From NCBI GenBank assembly GCA_944322285.1, contig CALUOR010000019.1, positions 1 to 64,000 of the forward strand: 64,000 bases of DNA, in the 5' to 3' direction. A program made the position numbers and the translations under genes. Shown in pieces: positions 7,429-17,092 of the stretch. Each line of letters starts with the position of its first letter. Positions within the stretch are counted from its first letter, which is position 1. The stretch is from an uncultured Bacteroides sp. Lineage in GTDB: Bacteria; Bacteroidota; Bacteroidia; Bacteroidales; Bacteroidaceae. The notes below the pieces were generated by a model. That model was not told the origin of the DNA. It did not search any database and saw nothing but the letters and a program-made list of their open reading frames with translations.

Positions 7429-9633
7429 TCAGGGCTGTACGGCAGTCAGTTCCACCACGTGGCTCGTCAGGGACTGGGCGCTGAATACGTTCAGGCCGAC
7501 CTTCATCAGGTAGTCGCCGCTGAACACTTTGCCATGTGCCGTCAGGCGAGATTCTACGCCGGGCATCAGGTTGATTTCCTCCACCTTATAGAGCTTGTCA
7601 GCATCTAAGCCCTGCACCTTGACGGGAAGCAGCTTCTCCTGGTAGCGGGGATGGATGTCGTAGGCGAAGAGCACGGCCTTGTCCCGCGAGGCGTCTACGT
7701 AGTTCACGGCCGTATGGTTTCCCTCGTAGGGAGATACCAATCGGTATTGCGTGCCGTGTAGGATGGCGGGCTTCAGGCGGTTCCAATTGACGACGGCCTG
7801 ACGACAGTACTCCAGCTCCTCGGCGGATAGCTCCTTCAGGCCGATGTCGAAGCCCAGCTTGCACATGGAGGCTACGTCGGTGCGGAACTTGACGGAGGCT
7901 GTCTTGTTCCAACTCGTTACGTGGGCGCACATGGCTTTGGCGGGGAAGAAGTGGGAGAATCCCCATTGGATGTAGAGGCGTTCTACGGGGTCGGTGTTGT
8001 CGCTGCACCAGAACTCGGTGAAGTACTTCAGCGCTTCGTAGTCGCAGCGCGCGCCGCCGCCGGAGCAGAGCATCATGGGCGTGTCGGGGTGGTTCTCCCT
8101 GACGCGGCGCATGACGTTGTACACGCCTCGCACGTGGTCGATGTACAGCTGGCCTTGCCGCTCCTTCAGGTAGGGGGAGTAGATGTTGGTGATGGGGCTG
8201 TTGCAGTCCCACTTGAAGTAGGCGATGCCGGGATTGTCTGTCAGCAGCTTGTCCACTATGCTGTAGACGTAGTCCTGCACGGCGGGGTTGCTCAGGTCCA
8301 GTACCAGCTGGTTGCGGTAGTAATAGGTCGTGCGGTTGGGGTAGTGTATAGCCCAGTCGGGGTGTTGCTCGTAGAGTTCGCTCTTGGGGTTGACCATCTC
8401 CGGTTCTATCCAGATGCCGAACTTCACGCCGGCTTCATGGGCGGCTTGGGTCAGGGCGGCGATGCCTCCGGGCAGCTTCGAGTGGTTGACGTCCCAGTCG
8501 CCCAGTCCCGCACGGTCGTTGTTGCGCGGATGCTTGTTGCCGAACCATCCGTCGTCCAGCAGGAACATGTCTACGCCTAAGTCCTTGGCTTCCTTCATGA
8601 GTTCGGACAGCATGTCTTGGTCGAAGTTGAAGGCGGTGTTTTCCCAGTTGTTCAGCAGCGTCATGCGGTCGCCCGTGCCGTCCTTCAGCTGATAGCGGCG
8701 TGCCCAGTCGTGCAGGTTGCGGCTGCCTTGCCCCGTGCCTTGGGTGCTGAGGGTGAAGATAAACTCAGGGGTGGTGAACGTTTCGTCCGGCTGTAGAGTG
8801 TAGATGGAAGCATAGGGATTGATGGCGGGGATGATACGCAGATTGCCTACGTTGTCCACCTCGAAGGTGAAGCGGAAGTTGCCCGTCCATCCTAAGGTAC
8901 CCATCAGCACTTCGCCCTGTCGCTCCTGCGCCGGTTGGTCCAAGCCTACCATGAAGAACGGATGCATGTGCATGGCGGCGCGGCTTCCCAGCTTGGTGTC
9001 CAGTATCTTCTTGCCAGGTTGTAGTTGCTGACAGCTCATCTGCGCTTCCTTGGCCCAGTCGCTGCTGAATTCCGTCAGGTAGTAACTGTTTCTACAGAAG
9101 TAGAGCATGGTGGATGCGTATGTCGATAGCTGGATGGGTTTCTTCTCGTGGTGGCGTATTTCGCTCCAGGTCTTGATGACGTTCTCCTCGGCGTAGGCCA
9201 CGTAGTGCAGGATGACTTCCACGGGGTATTGGTCGTCGCGCAAGGTGATGTCCGTCTGTGTGCCGCCGTCTATAGGCTGTTGTGTGGACGACACATAGTA
9301 GAGCCACGTGGATGGATTGCCGTCGTTGTGGGTGATGGCGATGGCAGGTTCGAAGAAGTCTTCGTTGCCCGAGCCGCTGTACACTTCCCAGCCTCGCCGG
9401 CTCACACTGCCGTCCGAGGCGGCGTGAACGTCCCACGACAGGGCTTCGAGGTCGGCATCGTGCAATAGCCTTTCCCCGAAATAACTTTGATACAACCGAC
9501 CGTTCTCACCCACTTGCAGGATAAGGTCTGTCTGATTGGTAGAGATGCGGATAAGCTTTCGCTCCGCTCCGTTGGCGCTTTGGCAGATAAGTGTCATACC
9601 GATAAGCAGTGTAAATAGCAATGAATGTTTCAT
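7429..9633 (-). CDS. GH36 alpha-galactosidase, exported
   Basis: A 734-residue enzyme with a signal peptide (about 1-22), an N-terminal beta-sandwich (about 30-300), a TIM barrel (about 310-640) and a C-terminal beta domain. GH36 landmarks are clear: LLDDGWF (358-364), nucleophile Asp476 in KWDCN and acid/base Asp545 in SDNTDP. It should release terminal alpha-1,6-galactose, for example from raffinose or stachyose, in the periplasm. The start codon lies 7 bases after the GH32 gene, so the two are cotranscribed. Pairing an alpha-galactosidase with a fructosidase fits complete breakdown of raffinose-family oligosaccharides. Substrate is inferred. Confidence 0.93.
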   Translation of the reverse strand: MKHSLLFTLLIGMTLICQSANGAERKLIRISTNQTDLILQVGENGRLYQSYFGERLLHDADLEALSWDVHAASDGSVSRRGWEVYSGSGNEDFFEPAIAITHNDGNPSTWLYYVSSTQQPIDGGTQTDITLRDDQYPVEVILHYVAYAEENVIKTWSEIRHHEKKPIQLSTYASTMLYFCRNSYYLTEFSSDWAKEAQMSCQQLQPGKKILDTKLGSRAAMHMHPFFMVGLDQPAQERQGEVLMGTLGWTGNFRFTFEVDNVGNLRIIPAINPYASIYTLQPDETFTTPEFIFTLSTQGTGQGSRNLHDWARRYQLKDGTGDRMTLLNNWENTAFNFDQDMLSELMKEAKDLGVDMFLLDDGWFGNKHPRNNDRAGLGDWDVNHSKLPGGIAALTQAAHEAGVKFGIWIEPEMVNPKSELYEQHPDWAIHYPNRTTYYYRNQLVLDLSNPAVQDYVYSIVDKLLTDNPGIAYFKWDCNSPITNIYSPYLKERQGQLYIDHVRGVYNVMRRVRENHPDTPMMLCSGGGARCDYEALKYFTEFWCSDNTDPVERLYIQWGFSHFFPAKAMCAHVTSWNKTASVKFRTDVASMCKLGFDIGLKELSAEELEYCRQAVVNWNRLKPAILHGTQYRLVSPYEGNHTAVNYVDASRDKAVLFAYDIHPRYQEKLLPVKVQGLDADKLYKVEEINLMPGVESRLTAHGKVFSGDYLMKVGLNVFSAQSLTSHVVELTAVQP

Positions 9634-9640
9634 GGTACTT

Positions 9641-11515
9641 TTATAATCCTAATTGGTGAATATTCAAGTGGGTTACTTGGGCTTCGCCGCCTTCGGCAAA
9701 GAAGCGGAGGCTGTCGTACACTTCGGTGGGGAAAACCAAGTTGGTCATGGCAATGCGTCCCCCGTCTACGAACATTTCTACCGAGCATTTATCGACGAAG
9801 ATGTCCAAGTGATAGGTCTTACCCTCACACAGGGACAGTGGTGCCCAGGTGCCGAGCGCAAAGTCATTTTGGTAATTGACGGAGAGCGTCTTGCGGTGGT
9901 CGTCAGTCTCCTTCACGTGTACGTCATAGTTGCCTTTGTTGGGACCTGCCAGCTCGACGATGCCGCTTTCGGTACGGTCCATGACGATACGCTTTTGCTG
10001 CATGTCCAGATAGATTTTCACTTTCTCGCCTTTGGCGTTCATTAGGTCAAAGCCTACAGTTTGTGCAGTGCTTGGCGTGATGTCCATTTCCAACTCGATG
10101 GCGCAGTTCTGTCCATCGGTTACTTGCTTTACGTTGTACTCATCAGTCAAACTGAAATTGTCTACTGTGCGGCTTTCCTTGCGCAAAGCTTGGGCTTCGG
10201 GAACGACATTGGCCGCTACATAAGTCTGTCCGTCCTTGGTGTAGAGTGACAGTTCTCGGGGCAGGCCGTTGGCTCCACGGTATTGCTTGATAGGAGTGAT
10301 GTTGGCGTATTGCCAGTTGCTCATCCATGGCAGGGCGATGGTGCGGTCGCCAGTATTGGAGATGCACACGGCGGCATAATGGTCCTTGCCATAATCCAGC
10401 CACTTGGTAACCTGAGGCTTGGTGTCGCACTTGAATTCCTTGCCGTCGAACGTCCCCACGAAATATTCCGTAGCGCTGCCGCCGAACATGCAACCGGGGT
10501 TGATGTTGACTATCATCACCCACTTCATGTTGTTCTTGTCACCGTCCACGGGGAGTTGGATGAAGTCGGGACACTCAAACTGGTTGGGTTGCGCACCGTA
10601 GCCTTCGCCAAACTGGCTGAGGTATGTCCACTCTTTTAGGTCGGTGGACGAGTAGAAGCGCATGTTCTTGTCGGCTGAGACAATCATAATCCATTTCTTG
10701 TCCGGTTCGTACCAGAACACTTTCGGGTCGCGGAAGTCTTTCAGCCCGTCGAACGGAGTCAGGATGGGGTTCTTTTCATATTTAGTATAGGTGCGTCCGT
10801 TGTCGGTGCTATAAGCCATGCATTGTATCTGTCCGTATTCGTCGCTGGCCGAGGTGTAGAGGGCTATCATTGTATTGGCTCCGTATCCGGCGGTGTTGGT
10901 TTTGTCCACTACGGTGCTGCCGGAGAAGATGTGCCCCAAGGTGTCGCGGGCAATGGCTGGGTCGAGATGTTCCCAGTGAATGAGATCGCGGCTGACGGAG
11001 TGTCCCCAGTGCATGTTCCCCCATTTGGATCCGTAGGGATTGTATTGGAAGTACAAGTGATACTCACCGTCTTTGTAGACCATGCCGTTTGGGTCGTTCA
11101 TCCAGCCGTAGAGCGGCGTGTGGTGATAGACGGGACGGTAATAGTCGCGGTTGGCAGTGTCGAACGTATCGCTCAGGCGGATGCTGTCCCAACAAAGGGC
11201 ATTGGCACCGATGCGTCGGATGGTGACGGTGTTTTGTCCGTTCAACGCGAAAGGCACATAGTAGTCAATGCTGTCTACGGCCAAGCGCACGTCCATGGCA
11301 CAATCTGCCGCACTGCCCGTTTCGAGGCGCACTTTGGCTTCGTTGCTTGTTTCCTGAATGGGCAGGATGAGGTATTTGGCAGGATGGTCGATGTGTACGA
11401 CGGTCAGTGTGTCGCCTTGGTGCTCCAACGTCAGTTTGTTGCTGGTGGTCTGGCAGGCAGTGACTCCTGCGATGAATGCAGTGGCTAATACGGAGTGTAT
11501 AAGATTCCTTTTCAT
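9641..11515 (-). CDS. GH32 beta-fructosidase lipoprotein
   Basis: A 624-residue enzyme with a lipoprotein signal (VTAC, Cys21). An N-terminal segment (about 25-115) precedes the five-bladed propeller. The catalytic residues are present: nucleophile Asp141 in WMNDPNG, transition-state stabiliser in FRDP (261-264) and acid/base Glu314 in ECPD. A C-terminal beta-sandwich follows (about 450-624). GH32 enzymes cleave sucrose, inulin or levan; the neighbouring alpha-galactosidase favours sucrose or raffinose as substrate. Lipid anchoring puts it on the periplasmic or outer face of the outer membrane. It is the middle gene of a receptor-GH32-GH36 operon. Confidence 0.93.
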   Translation of the reverse strand: MKRNLIHSVLATAFIAGVTACQTTSNKLTLEHQGDTLTVVHIDHPAKYLILPIQETSNEAKVRLETGSAADCAMDVRLAVDSIDYYVPFALNGQNTVTIRRIGANALCWDSIRLSDTFDTANRDYYRPVYHHTPLYGWMNDPNGMVYKDGEYHLYFQYNPYGSKWGNMHWGHSVSRDLIHWEHLDPAIARDTLGHIFSGSTVVDKTNTAGYGANTMIALYTSASDEYGQIQCMAYSTDNGRTYTKYEKNPILTPFDGLKDFRDPKVFWYEPDKKWIMIVSADKNMRFYSSTDLKEWTYLSQFGEGYGAQPNQFECPDFIQLPVDGDKNNMKWVMIVNINPGCMFGGSATEYFVGTFDGKEFKCDTKPQVTKWLDYGKDHYAAVCISNTGDRTIALPWMSNWQYANITPIKQYRGANGLPRELSLYTKDGQTYVAANVVPEAQALRKESRTVDNFSLTDEYNVKQVTDGQNCAIELEMDITPSTAQTVGFDLMNAKGEKVKIYLDMQQKRIVMDRTESGIVELAGPNKGNYDVHVKETDDHRKTLSVNYQNDFALGTWAPLSLCEGKTYHLDIFVDKCSVEMFVDGGRIAMTNLVFPTEVYDSLRFFAEGGEAQVTHLNIHQLGL

Positions 11516-11559
11516 GGTTGATGTTATTTATGAGTGTTCAAATATAGTTCTTTTTATCA

Positions 11560-13914
11560 TTAAAATTTCAAACTTGCCGAAAATTCTACGGTGAAAGGGC
11601 GGATGTAGCTTCCTGCCATGACGTGTCCGGCATATTGGTCGGCATCCTCTTTCTCGATGAGTTCCGCTCCGGCGATACTTCCTTTCGCTCCGGTCTGATT
11701 CAGGAAGTTGACCACGGTGCAGCCCAAGGATAGCTTGTCGTTCAGTTGCCAGTTCACCCCGCCAAAGGTTTCCCAGCGTCCGTTGAAGTAATAGGCATCG
11801 TTGATGTTGGCATACGTCTTGCTGAAGTAACGGAAGCTGGTCCATACCTTCAGATCCTTTGTAATCATGTAGCTGGGGTCAATCTCTACGATGACTTGCG
11901 GTATTTCGGCCACGATGTTGCCCGTAGCGTTGATTTGTCCCACATAACCGTCGGAGAAGGTGACGCTGGTTTCGTACTTCTTATAAGTAGGTTTCTGATA
12001 GGTGAAGAGGAAGTGAAGGTCGAAGCCTTTGAACGGATGGGCCATGATGTCGGTTGTCCATCCCAAGGTCTTGATGTCATAGGTCAACGGTGCGGCCAGA
12101 ATTTCATTGCCTCCGGCCGTCTGGTGTTGCAGGTTCAGCGTAGAGTTGTTGTTCGTCTTCGAGATGTACGAGAACAGTGAAGTCAAGCTCAGCCACGAGT
12201 TGTTGTAGTAGATACCGGCACGTCCCAAAGGCACTGACACTTTATCCGTGTTGGGCAGCGTGGCGGGGGCAAAGTTCTCGATACGCGGATGTTGGGTGAT
12301 GTAGGTGAAGTCGCCGGTAAAGCCGAATTGGTCCGTCAGCTTGTACGTGGTGGCGGCGCTGAAAGCATAATTGAACCAATCGTATTCAATGGGTGTGGAG
12401 GCTATCCGTGTGCCGTCCGGTGCGGTAGCTCCTAAGTAATAGTTGGCAAAGCGCCCCACATAGTCTCCTTCGGCGTTACGCACGGCCGCGTTCTCTCCCC
12501 GCAAGGCTTGGTATTCCAATCGTGCGCCGTAGTACACATTCAATTCGTCCGTGATGTTCCAGTCGTGGGTGAAGTAAAGGGCAATCTTGTTCTCGTGGCC
12601 TTTGTAATACTCCGACGCATTCTTGTTGAAATCATAGTAATAGCCGTTTGCGCCGTAGGTGCGTTGGGCGTAGGTAGCATAATCGGCATTGTAAAGCCGC
12701 ACCGGATAACTACCGTCCGAAGGTACGGATTGGTCGTACATCGTGGTGTTCGAGGTATAGTCGATGTCATAGTACCATTCGTTCAGTCCTAATCGCCAAG
12801 TACCGTTGTCTAATTGCTTGGAGAGCTCCGTTGTGAACATAAACTCGTCAATAAATCCCCGGTTGAGGCACGACATGCGGCTCTGTACATATTCTCCATT
12901 ATAAGGTTGCATGCTGCCGTCTTCGGCTTCATACAAGTAACGGATGCCCGCCGCGTTTTGGTCGAGCGACATGGGCGTCTGGTAAACCACCGAACCGGTG
13001 GCGTGGTCGTATTTCATCAAGGCTTTCCATTCCAATCCGTTGTCCCATTTGTAGGTATTCATCAAGGAAAACTCGCTGCCTTTGTTTTGGGTGGCGTCGT
13101 AAAGGTTCGTCTTATGCATTTCCCCCGTACGCATATCACGGTACACCATCTCGTTGTCTACAGGCAGGTAGGAGGTGGTACCCAAAGCAAAGTCACCGAA
13201 TTCTTTCACACTTCCGTCGCCTACATAGATGAACGGGGCCGACTGGGTGGCGTAGTTATACACCGGATGGCTGTTGCTGTAATGGTACATGGCAGTCAGT
13301 TCGCCCCGGCCTTCGTTGTAACGTTTGGTGAGGGCGAATTTATAGATTTGTGTGCGGTCTTGGAAAGGAGTTGAACGTATCTTGAACGTTCCCGGGTCGA
13401 AGTCCTGGTAGAGGCTTCCGCTGTAGTACCAGTCACGGGCTATTTCACCGTTCAGGTTCAGCGAAAACTCCTGCATGCCGAAATGGTTGCTTTTGTAGTT
13501 TAAGGTGCCTTGAAATCCCTTTTGTCCTAATTGAGTGAACGAATTGACCGCATAGCCGATGTTTCCGGTCGTGATGGCTGTCTCCGAAATCTTCAGCAGC
13601 CCCACATGGCTCAGACTGGCATCGGCTCTCCACAGTGAGTTGACACTATGAGGATTGGTCGCATAAGTGACGGGAATTCCGTTCTCCAATACATTGACGT
13701 CCGCCGAAGGCAATCCTATCTGAATCTCGCGCGGACCGTTGGCACTTGCCGCGTTCAGCATGACGTTGCGGTTGCTTTCTTCCTTACTTGAACCTTCCGT
13801 TTGTGAAGCATCTTGCTGCTCCTGTGCGAAACTGTTTCCCCACGCCAAGCCCAGCATCAACAGGGCTGTGGCCATACGCTGACATGCCAAATGGCTTCTT
13901 ATACCTTTTTTCAT
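11560..13914 (-). CDS. TonB-dependent outer-membrane receptor without a SusD partner
   Basis: A 784-residue outer-membrane protein. A long signal peptide ends near ANSFAQ-like residues (NSFAQ), followed by a short plug-like region (GPREIQIGL...VLENGIPV) and a beta-barrel with many alternating aromatic strands, ending in the canonical C-terminal Phe (SASLKF). The ATG at 13914 (MKKGIR) was preferred to 13968 because the promoter element at 13966 overlaps the longer start. SusC transporters are about 1,000 residues with a carboxypeptidase-like N-terminal domain and an adjacent SusD gene. This protein lacks both, so it is a simple TonB receptor. It is the first gene of the GH32-GH36 operon and probably imports the oligosaccharide. 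Confidence 0.85.
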   Translation of the reverse strand: MKKGIRSHLACQRMATALLMLGLAWGNSFAQEQQDASQTEGSSKEESNRNVMLNAASANGPREIQIGLPSADVNVLENGIPVTYATNPHSVNSLWRADASLSHVGLLKISETAITTGNIGYAVNSFTQLGQKGFQGTLNYKSNHFGMQEFSLNLNGEIARDWYYSGSLYQDFDPGTFKIRSTPFQDRTQIYKFALTKRYNEGRGELTAMYHYSNSHPVYNYATQSAPFIYVGDGSVKEFGDFALGTTSYLPVDNEMVYRDMRTGEMHKTNLYDATQNKGSEFSLMNTYKWDNGLEWKALMKYDHATGSVVYQTPMSLDQNAAGIRYLYEAEDGSMQPYNGEYVQSRMSCLNRGFIDEFMFTTELSKQLDNGTWRLGLNEWYYDIDYTSNTTMYDQSVPSDGSYPVRLYNADYATYAQRTYGANGYYYDFNKNASEYYKGHENKIALYFTHDWNITDELNVYYGARLEYQALRGENAAVRNAEGDYVGRFANYYLGATAPDGTRIASTPIEYDWFNYAFSAATTYKLTDQFGFTGDFTYITQHPRIENFAPATLPNTDKVSVPLGRAGIYYNNSWLSLTSLFSYISKTNNNSTLNLQHQTAGGNEILAAPLTYDIKTLGWTTDIMAHPFKGFDLHFLFTYQKPTYKKYETSVTFSDGYVGQINATGNIVAEIPQVIVEIDPSYMITKDLKVWTSFRYFSKTYANINDAYYFNGRWETFGGVNWQLNDKLSLGCTVVNFLNQTGAKGSIAGAELIEKEDADQYAGHVMAGSYIRPFTVEFSASLKF

Positions 13915-13965
13915 GGTATGTGAATAATTAATAGATGGTTGAACATTTGTTTTTTTATTGTGCCA

Positions 13966-13973
13966 CAAATATA
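13966..13973 (-). promoter_or_regulatory. Predicted -7 element of the receptor-GH32-GH36 operon
   Basis: TATATTTG on the minus strand, an exact TAnnTTTG match, 52 bases before the ATG at 13914. No clear direct-repeat operator for the HTCS was recognised around it. Confidence 0.55.
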
Positions 13974-14110
13974 GACGCTTGTTTTTAGTCCAGATAAAAG
14001 ATTTGTTGCATACGCTGTTAGGGATGTTACATGTATCATCCGTGACAGGATATGCAACATTTATAGCATTAAACTTGTTGACCGAATTTGTTGAAGGATA
14101 TATAAAAGAA

Positions 14111-14147
14111 AGGCTGTACCTAATTTATCTTAGATACAGCCTGTTTT
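14111..14147. terminator. Bidirectional terminator after glgB
   Basis: AGGCTGTA at 14111-14118 pairs with TACAGCCT at 14135-14142, extended by CTAA/TTAG. U-rich tails lie on both sides (GTTTTTA on plus, TTTCTTTTA on minus). It ends the glgB transcript on the minus strand. Confidence 0.75.
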
Positions 14148-14170
14148 TAGTGGGTATTTCCTATGCCTTT

Positions 14171-16180
14171 TTATTTGCAGCGCTTCAATACCATCGCCGT
14201 ACGTGCGGGTATATAGAGCTTCATCCATTCCTTCTTCTCTTTTTTATAGAGCGGGTCGGGGATGGTGAAGTGCTTCACGCTGTCGTCATTGAAACCGTAT
14301 CCTCCGTAGGCGGGACTATCCGTGTCGAGAATGACTTCATAGCATCCGGGAGGCACTAAGAAACCATAATCGGTGAATGACTGCTTAGGATTGAAATTGA
14401 ATACGAATACCAAGTCTTTGCGCATGTAGGCCAGGATTTGGTCACCGTCATTGTGCCATATCTCCTGAATGTTCGTGGCTTGGAAATTCTTGACGCTCTT
14501 AATAACTTTCAGCATCTCGGCATCGAAGTCGCCCAAATAGTGGTAGGCCAGGTTCTTGTTGTCCACCAGGTTCCATTGGCGGCGGGCATACTTGCACGAC
14601 CAGCCATTGCCCTCACGCGGGAAGTCTATCCATTCAGGGTGCCCGAATTCATTGCCCATGAAGTTCAGGTAGCCTCCGTTGATGGTGGTGGCTGTGAGCA
14701 GGCGTATCATTTTGTGTAAGGCTATACCTCGGCGCACTATGTAGTTCTCATCTCCTTTCTGCATGTGCCAATACATGTCGGCGTCTATCAGGCGGAAAAT
14801 GATGGTCTTGTCGCCTACTAATGCCTGGTCATGGCTTTCGGTGTAGGAGATGGTTTTCTCATCTTTGCGCCGGTTGGTTACTTCCCAGAACATGCTTGAG
14901 GGCTTCCAGTCTTCGTCTATCTTTTCCTTGATAGTCTTTATCCAGTAGTCAGGGATGTTCATAGCCATGCGGTAGTCAAACCCGTATCCTCCGTCCTCAT
15001 ACTTAGCAGCCAGGCCAGGCATGCCCGAAACTTCCTCAGCGATGGTGATGGCACGCGGATTGACTTGGTGTATCAGACGGTTGGCTAGCGTCAGATAGCA
15101 GATGGCGTTATCATCCTGATGCCCGTTGAAGTAGTCATTGTAGTTGCAGAAAGCTTCGCCCAATCCGTGGCTATAGTAAAGCATGGAGGTAACGCCGTCA
15201 AAGCGGAATCCGTCGAAGTGGTACTCTTCCAGCCAATATTTGCAATTGGAAAGGAGGAAATGAAGCACTTCATTCTTGCCATAGTCGAAACATAGCGAAT
15301 CCCACGCCGGATGTTCATGACGGTCGCCCGGATAGAAATATTGGTTGGGGTCGCCGGCAAAGTTTCCCAAGCCTTCTACTTCATTCTTCACGGCGTGCGA
15401 GTGTACGATGTCCATAATGACAGCCAGTCCCATGCTGTGTGCCGTGTCGATGAGTTCTTTCAATTCGTCCGGTGTGCCGAAACGGGATGAGGCGGCAAAA
15501 AAGCTCGACACATGGTAGCCGAAACTGCCATAGTAAGGATGCTCCTGAATAGCCATAATCTGGATGCAGTTGTATCCGTCTTTTACGATGCGGGGCAGGA
15601 CGTTTTCCTGAAACTCGCGGTAGGTGCCTACCTTCTCTTCCTGCTGGGCCATGCCGATGTGGCATTCGTAAATCAGCAAGGGGTCGGTAGAAGGCTTGAA
15701 AACGCGCTTTTTCATTTTGTAAGGCTTGGCGGGATCCCATACTTGCGCGCTGAATATCTTCGTCTGGTCATCTTGCACGACGCGTGTAGCCCATGCCGGG
15801 ATGCGCTCACCGCATCCGCCTTCCCAATACACTTTCAGCTTGTAGAGGTCGCCATGCTTCAAGGCATCGGCGGGGAGTTTCAGTTCCCAATTGCCGTTGG
15901 CTTTCTTCTTCAGGCTGTATTTCTTTTCTTCCTTCCAGTTGTTGAAGGTTCCGATGAGGAAAATTTGAGTAGCGTTGGGAGCCCATTCGCGGAACACCCA
16001 TCCTGTGTCGGTGCGGTGCAGGCCGAAGTACAAGTAACCTGTGGCAAAGTCGGATAACGTCTTTTTCCCTTTGTTTGTCAGTTCGGCTTCCTTGTCAATG
16101 GCATGCTGATGGCGTCCGTTGATGGCGTTGGCGTATGGCTCCAGCCACGGATCATTTTTAATCAGATTCAGTGTTTCCAT
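14171..16180 (-). CDS. glgB: 1,4-alpha-glucan branching enzyme
   Basis: A 669-residue GH13 enzyme of the eukaryote-like (GH13_8) type. An N-terminal CBM48 (about 55-150) precedes the barrel. Conserved regions: DIVHSH (257-262), GFRFDG with nucleophile Asp328, IAEEVSG with acid/base Glu382, and ESHDQ (448-452). It makes alpha-1,6 branches in glycogen. It lies 24 bases downstream of the YhcH gene in one operon. A bidirectional hairpin follows the stop. The cytoplasmic location is clear from the absence of a signal peptide. Confidence 0.95.
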   Translation of the reverse strand: METLNLIKNDPWLEPYANAINGRHQHAIDKEAELTNKGKKTLSDFATGYLYFGLHRTDTGWVFREWAPNATQIFLIGTFNNWKEEKKYSLKKKANGNWELKLPADALKHGDLYKLKVYWEGGCGERIPAWATRVVQDDQTKIFSAQVWDPAKPYKMKKRVFKPSTDPLLIYECHIGMAQQEEKVGTYREFQENVLPRIVKDGYNCIQIMAIQEHPYYGSFGYHVSSFFAASSRFGTPDELKELIDTAHSMGLAVIMDIVHSHAVKNEVEGLGNFAGDPNQYFYPGDRHEHPAWDSLCFDYGKNEVLHFLLSNCKYWLEEYHFDGFRFDGVTSMLYYSHGLGEAFCNYNDYFNGHQDDNAICYLTLANRLIHQVNPRAITIAEEVSGMPGLAAKYEDGGYGFDYRMAMNIPDYWIKTIKEKIDEDWKPSSMFWEVTNRRKDEKTISYTESHDQALVGDKTIIFRLIDADMYWHMQKGDENYIVRRGIALHKMIRLLTATTINGGYLNFMGNEFGHPEWIDFPREGNGWSCKYARRQWNLVDNKNLAYHYLGDFDAEMLKVIKSVKNFQATNIQEIWHNDGDQILAYMRKDLVFVFNFNPKQSFTDYGFLVPPGCYEVILDTDSPAYGGYGFNDDSVKHFTIPDPLYKKEKKEWMKLYIPARTAMVLKRCK

Positions 16181-16204
16181 AACGGATAATGTTTTATTAG
16201 TGTT

Positions 16205-16651
16205 TTATGCTTTCACTTTCACAATTACTTTCTTTACTCCATCGGGAGTAACGCCCGGCGCGTGTCCGTCTTGCGGGAAGAAGATGGCAAACATGCCCGG
16301 TTTCACTTCAATGTAGCTATCGGCCAATCCCTCGAAGAAAGTGATGTCTTTCTCTGCATTGTAGGGAGCGTCGGCGGGCTTGCAGTCGCAGGCAGGTGTG
16401 TATCCCATCAGTTCCACGCCCGAAACCGGAATCTGGATGTCGATAAAATCCCGATGTGTTTCGATACGGGCCTGTTCCTTCGTCTTGGGCTTAGTTTCGG
16501 TTACGTTCACCAACAGGTCTTTCCTTTTCAACTCGGTTTTACCTAGTTCCAATGTCTTCAGGTCATGTGACTTGAGGAACTCTACGGCTTGCGCGAACAG
16601 CGGGTTCAGCGAAGCGTATTTCTCGATGTTTTCCAGTCTGTCAATTATCAT
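16205..16651 (-). CDS. YhcH/YjgK/YiaL (DUF386) family cupin protein
   Basis: A 148-residue protein matching the YhcH/YjgK/YiaL family. Conserved features are ETHRDFIDIQ near residue 65-74, GVELMGY, and the C-terminal FFPQDGHAPG loop with HAPG, typical of the cupin metal site. Members occur in sialic acid and other sugar pathways, and are sometimes annotated as an EbgC-like beta subunit; the reaction is uncertain. It is the first gene before glgB, with a TAAGTTTG promoter element 45 bases upstream. The link to glycogen metabolism is only positional. Confidence 0.85.
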   Translation of the reverse strand: MIIDRLENIEKYASLNPLFAQAVEFLKSHDLKTLELGKTELKRKDLLVNVTETKPKTKEQARIETHRDFIDIQIPVSGVELMGYTPACDCKPADAPYNAEKDITFFEGLADSYIEVKPGMFAIFFPQDGHAPGVTPDGVKKVIVKVKA

Positions 16652-16695
16652 AATCCAAATGTTTTAAGTTAGTATAATCTGCGTTTATCAACTCA

Positions 16696-16703
16696 CAAAC
16701 TTA
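16696..16703 (-). promoter_or_regulatory. Predicted -7 element of yhcH-glgB
   Basis: TAAGTTTG on the minus strand fits TAnnTTTG and lies 45 bases before the ATG at 16651. Confidence 0.45.
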
Positions 16704-16777
16704 CGAATAAAATTTCTAAACTACGAATATGTGTGGGAAAAAAATGAAATATCGGTTAAAAGTTGGCTATATTGTCT

Positions 16778-16785
16778 TATCTTTG
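16778..16785 (+). promoter_or_regulatory. Predicted -7 element of the 89-residue protein gene
   Basis: TATCTTTG, an exact consensus match, 30 bases before the ATG at 16815. Confidence 0.5.
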
Positions 16786-16814
16786 CCACTCGGAATATAT
16801 AAATAAACACGTAT

Positions 16815-17084
16815 ATGAAGGCAAAAGAGAATACTAAAACGATGGCGAAGGAAAATGAATATGATGAACAAACCGTGCGTGACCTCGTGGATTGGGCCAC
16901 GCATGCTAACCTTCCTAAAGAGGCAAAATTGAGTGAGGCGGAGTACATTTACGATATGAAGCTGTATGTGGAGGCTAACTTGTATGACATTGAGGACCAT
17001 TATCCCGACCCCTTTTACAATTCTTCCATCACCCGTTTAATTCGGTTGAGGGAGATTGTAGAGGCGGGGGATAAGGGCGAATGA
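16815..17084 (+). CDS. Small acidic protein of unknown function
   Basis: An 89-residue, acidic, predicted alpha-helical protein without a signal peptide. The core EQTVRDLVDWATHANLP...SEAEYIYDMKLYVEANL resembles the DUF6965-like small proteins of Bacteroidales, a recollection not checked. ATG at 16842 (MAKEN) is an alternative start. It has its own promoter-like element and converges on the GH13 gene with only 8 bases between the stops, leaving no room for a separate terminator. Confidence 0.7.
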   Translation: MKAKENTKTMAKENEYDEQTVRDLVDWATHANLPKEAKLSEAEYIYDMKLYVEANLYDIEDHYPDPFYNSSITRLIRLREIVEAGDKGE

Positions 17085-17092
17085 TCGTTCTC

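Noticed and set aside
13914-13968. Longer start for the TonB-dependent receptor
   Set aside because: The promoter -7 element lies within it, and the extra residues lack signal peptide character.
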